In this document: positions 24,102-25,567 of the stretch, in pieces
Position numbering within the stretch: the stretch's first letter is position 1
Layout: every line of letters begins with the position of its first letter
From: an uncultured Saprospiraceae bacterium
Lineage (GTDB): Bacteria; Bacteroidota; Bacteroidia; Chitinophagales; Saprospiraceae
DNA length: 25,567 nucleotides
Assembly: GCA_937952155.1 (NCBI GenBank)
Contig: CALFYH010000006.1
Location: 1-25,567, forward strand
Direction of reading: 5' to 3'
Notes under the pieces: generated by a model
The model's input: only the letters and a program-made list of their open reading frames with translations
The model's database searches: none
Told to the model about the DNA's origin: nothing
Program-made: the position numbers and the translations under genes

Positions 24102-24358
24102 ATGGAAGATCAAACCTATAAAGTGTACATATTACATTCCGAGACATTGGGAAAATATTACGTTGGTTACACATCTATGAACATCGAAGAGCGAATTTCA
24201 AGACATCTTGTAATCATAGGGGATTTACAAGTAACGCAAAAGATTGGAAGATGGTACATGTTGAAGAATACACTGACAAAAATGCTGCAATTAGTAAGGA
24301 AAAACAGATCAAAAAACGTGGTATAAAAAGATATTTGGATGGCTTGATGTTGGGTTAG
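24102..24358 (+). pseudogene. GIY-YIG endonuclease-like gene, broken by a 1-base frameshift
   Basis: The ATG frame reads MEDQTYKVYILHSETLGKYY then VGYTSMNIEERISRHL, a GIY-YIG nuclease N-terminus with its Tyr and Arg residues. After codon 36 (around 24209-24210) similarity jumps to another frame: CNHRGFTSNAKDWKMVHVEE, then YTDKNAAISKEKQIKKRGIK and YLDGLMLG up to TAG at 24356-24358. Adding one base near 24210 restores a normal protein of about 85 residues, including the Glu of KEKQIKK. Such small GIY-YIG proteins are common in Bacteroidota and their role is not firmly known. Either the gene is freshly inactivated or there is an assembly error. It starts 14 bp beyond the IS terminator and is followed directly by a GC-rich structured element. 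Confidence 0.85.
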
Positions 24359-24362
24359 CGCA

Positions 24363-24430
24363 TCACGCTGGACCGTGAGGGTCGCAAGCTCTCATTCAAG
24401 CGGAGCTTGACAGGCACTGCCGCCCCGACC
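24363..24430 (+). other. GC-rich structured non-coding element behind the GIY-YIG gene
   Basis: This stretch is much richer in G and C than the surrounding AT-rich sequence and has no ORF. It can fold into a hairpin TCACG-ctggac-CGTGA (24363-24378) followed by a three-way junction. The outer stem is GGTCG/CGACC (24380-24384 with 24426-24430), the first arm is CAAGCTC/GAGCTTG (24385-24391 with 24403-24409), and a small arm is GGC-ACT-GCC. From memory, similar GGGTCGCAAGCTC-type sequences follow small GIY-YIG genes in other Bacteroidota, but this needs a search. The rest of the gap to 24466 is plain AT-rich sequence. Confidence 0.55.
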
Positions 24431-24466
24431 AAATATTATCTACATTATCCTTTTTTTAATGTCTGA

Positions 24467-25567
24467 TTAATCTACTTTTATACGTGATGATTCAGATTCA
24501 GAAGCACTAGTTCTGTTTTGGGCATTCTTGACCTTTTCATTTCCAAAGTTGTATCTGAAAGATAATTTTAGATTTCTTGAATATTGGAACTGACGAAAAT
24601 CAACTTTAACATTGTTAAAATCTATAATTGCACGACTATTTTGAGAATAAAATATATCGTCGTAGCTTAATGATATACTTCCTTTATTGTTATTGAAATT
24701 TTTTGATATACCCAAGTCTAATCCCCATAATGGGTCAATTGTTAAGAACTCTTCTAAAAATTTTGTCATGTAGAAGCCACCAATTTCTACTTTTATGTCT
24801 TTGGGTAATTTAACATTAACAGACCAATAAGCTAGCCAGTGCCATCGGCTTGCATTGTATTTTATATCTTGATATGTAGCATCATATGCATTTCGAATCA
24901 ATTGATTGCCACCAAATCCATCAATATATTTACCAAATTTTATTGGAAAGTTCAGTTGTAATTCAAGTCTGGATTGTTTTGCTAAGTTATCAGCTGTTGT
25001 AAAAGTCCTTGTACCTTCTAACTTTGGAGCATTATCTACTATCACGCTATCAGTCACACTATAGCTAATTCCAAAAACTGGTTGATTGTCATATGTAAAT
25101 GTGAGTTTTGAAACATTAGCAATTTCTGGCTTTAAAGTAGGATTTCCTCTTGTGTAAGTTAATGAATCTATAAAATAGGTAAACGGATTTTGTTGGTTAA
25201 AATTAGGTCTATTGACTCTTTTGGCATAAGAACTTTGGATTGCCATATGATCATTTAGTCGATATACAGCACTTCCACTTGGAAAAAATTGTGTATAATT
25301 TCTACTAAGAACTGTTACTTCATCGGTTTTGCCATTTATAACAGTTTGTTCTGTTCTAAGTCCAGCACTTAAATCAAATTTACCAATAGTTTTGTTGACA
25401 TTTATATAAGCTGCGTTGATATTTTCTTTATATAAAAAGTCATTTGACTCATTTGGTGATATTATGCCAGCCCTTGTAAAAGATAAACCATTATCTATTG
25501 TGGCAATACTTGATTTCAGACCAAGAGATAATTTGAAAGTTGAATCAATAGGATGGTTATAATCGAG
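24467..25567 (-). CDS. TonB-dependent outer-membrane receptor, C-terminal part (cut by window edge)
   Basis: On the minus strand the frame is open from the right edge to the stop at 24467, giving 366 residues without an N-terminus. The text is a typical outer-membrane beta-barrel: alternating aromatic strands such as FDLSAGLRTEQTVINGKTDE, the block FFPSGSAVYRLNDHMAIQSS, and YAKRVNRPNFNQQNPFTYF with LTYTRGNPTLKPE, which is the hallmark of Bacteroidota OMP_b-brl_3 / TonB-dependent receptors. The C-terminus has the last strand KLSFRYNFG and a short polar tail. The plug and carboxypeptidase-like domains would be outside the window. The internal Met at 25246 is not the real start, because the frame and similarity continue upstream. 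The substrate cannot be inferred. Confidence 0.88.
   Translation of the reverse strand, partial: LDYNHPIDSTFKLSLGLKSSIATIDNGLSFTRAGIISPNESNDFLYKENINAAYINVNKTIGKFDLSAGLRTEQTVINGKTDEVTVLSRNYTQFFPSGSAVYRLNDHMAIQSSYAKRVNRPNFNQQNPFTYFIDSLTYTRGNPTLKPEIANVSKLTFTYDNQPVFGISYSVTDSVIVDNAPKLEGTRTFTTADNLAKQSRLELQLNFPIKFGKYIDGFGGNQLIRNAYDATYQDIKYNASRWHWLAYWSVNVKLPKDIKVEIGGFYMTKFLEEFLTIDPLWGLDLGISKNFNNNKGSISLSYDDIFYSQNSRAIIDFNNVKVDFRQFQYSRNLKLSFRYNFGNEKVKNAQNRTSASESESSRIKVD

Noticed and set aside
24467..25246. 259-codon ORF as a complete gene
   Set aside because: The frame stays open with barrel-type sequence to the window edge at 25567, so Met at 25246 is internal.
1..25567. CRISPR array, phage genes, rRNA, toxin-antitoxin pair or defence operon
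   Set aside because: I looked on both strands and saw no spaced direct repeats, phage structural genes, rRNA sequence or recognisable defence gene pair.

Overview
The window looks like a chromosomal segment of a low-GC member of the Bacteroidota, probably from the Saprospiria or a related lineage. The phylum call rests on TAnnTTTG-type -7 promoter boxes, DUF4286- and DUF4783-type proteins, a Bacteroidota-style TonB-dependent outer-membrane receptor, and secreted proteins with short signal peptides ending in Ala-Gln. The class-level guess is inference.

Positions 1-16083 are mostly housekeeping. From the left edge there is the start of an HtrA-like protease (minus), a 3-hydroxyacyl-CoA dehydrogenase, a large M1-peptidase-like protein that seems to have lost its zinc site, a UvrD/PcrA helicase, a secreted heptad-repeat protein and exonuclease III, all on the minus strand. 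A tRNA-Leu(CAG) follows, then a divergent region with a clear Bacteroidota promoter for an ECF-type sigma factor. Next come an AlkC-like DNA alkylation repair protein (plus) and a minus-strand cluster of a free-standing DsbD N-terminal domain, full DsbD and a DUF4286 protein. A polytopic membrane protein, a polyprenyl diphosphate synthase and a DUF4783 protein complete this part.

Positions 16084-20535 hold gpmI, a TonB-C-terminal-domain protein with no visible membrane anchor, and RNase R, all on the plus strand. Their functions are glycolysis, an unassigned envelope-type domain and RNA decay.

Positions 20536-24466 are accessory and decayed. There are two TPR-protein remnants in opposite orientations, an unrecognised secreted 308-residue protein between them, and an IS1182-family element with 16-bp perfect terminal repeats that cuts the second TPR gene. 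A GIY-YIG endonuclease broken by a 1-base frameshift follows, then a GC-rich, strongly structured non-coding element. The right edge holds the C-terminal part of a TonB-dependent receptor running out of the window.

I did not find a complete new multi-gene system. The most interesting items are the zinc-site-less M1/beta-barrel protein, the GIY-YIG gene with its structured GC-rich element, the IS element that carries a terminator-promoter module at its left end, and the tandem DsbD alpha domains.
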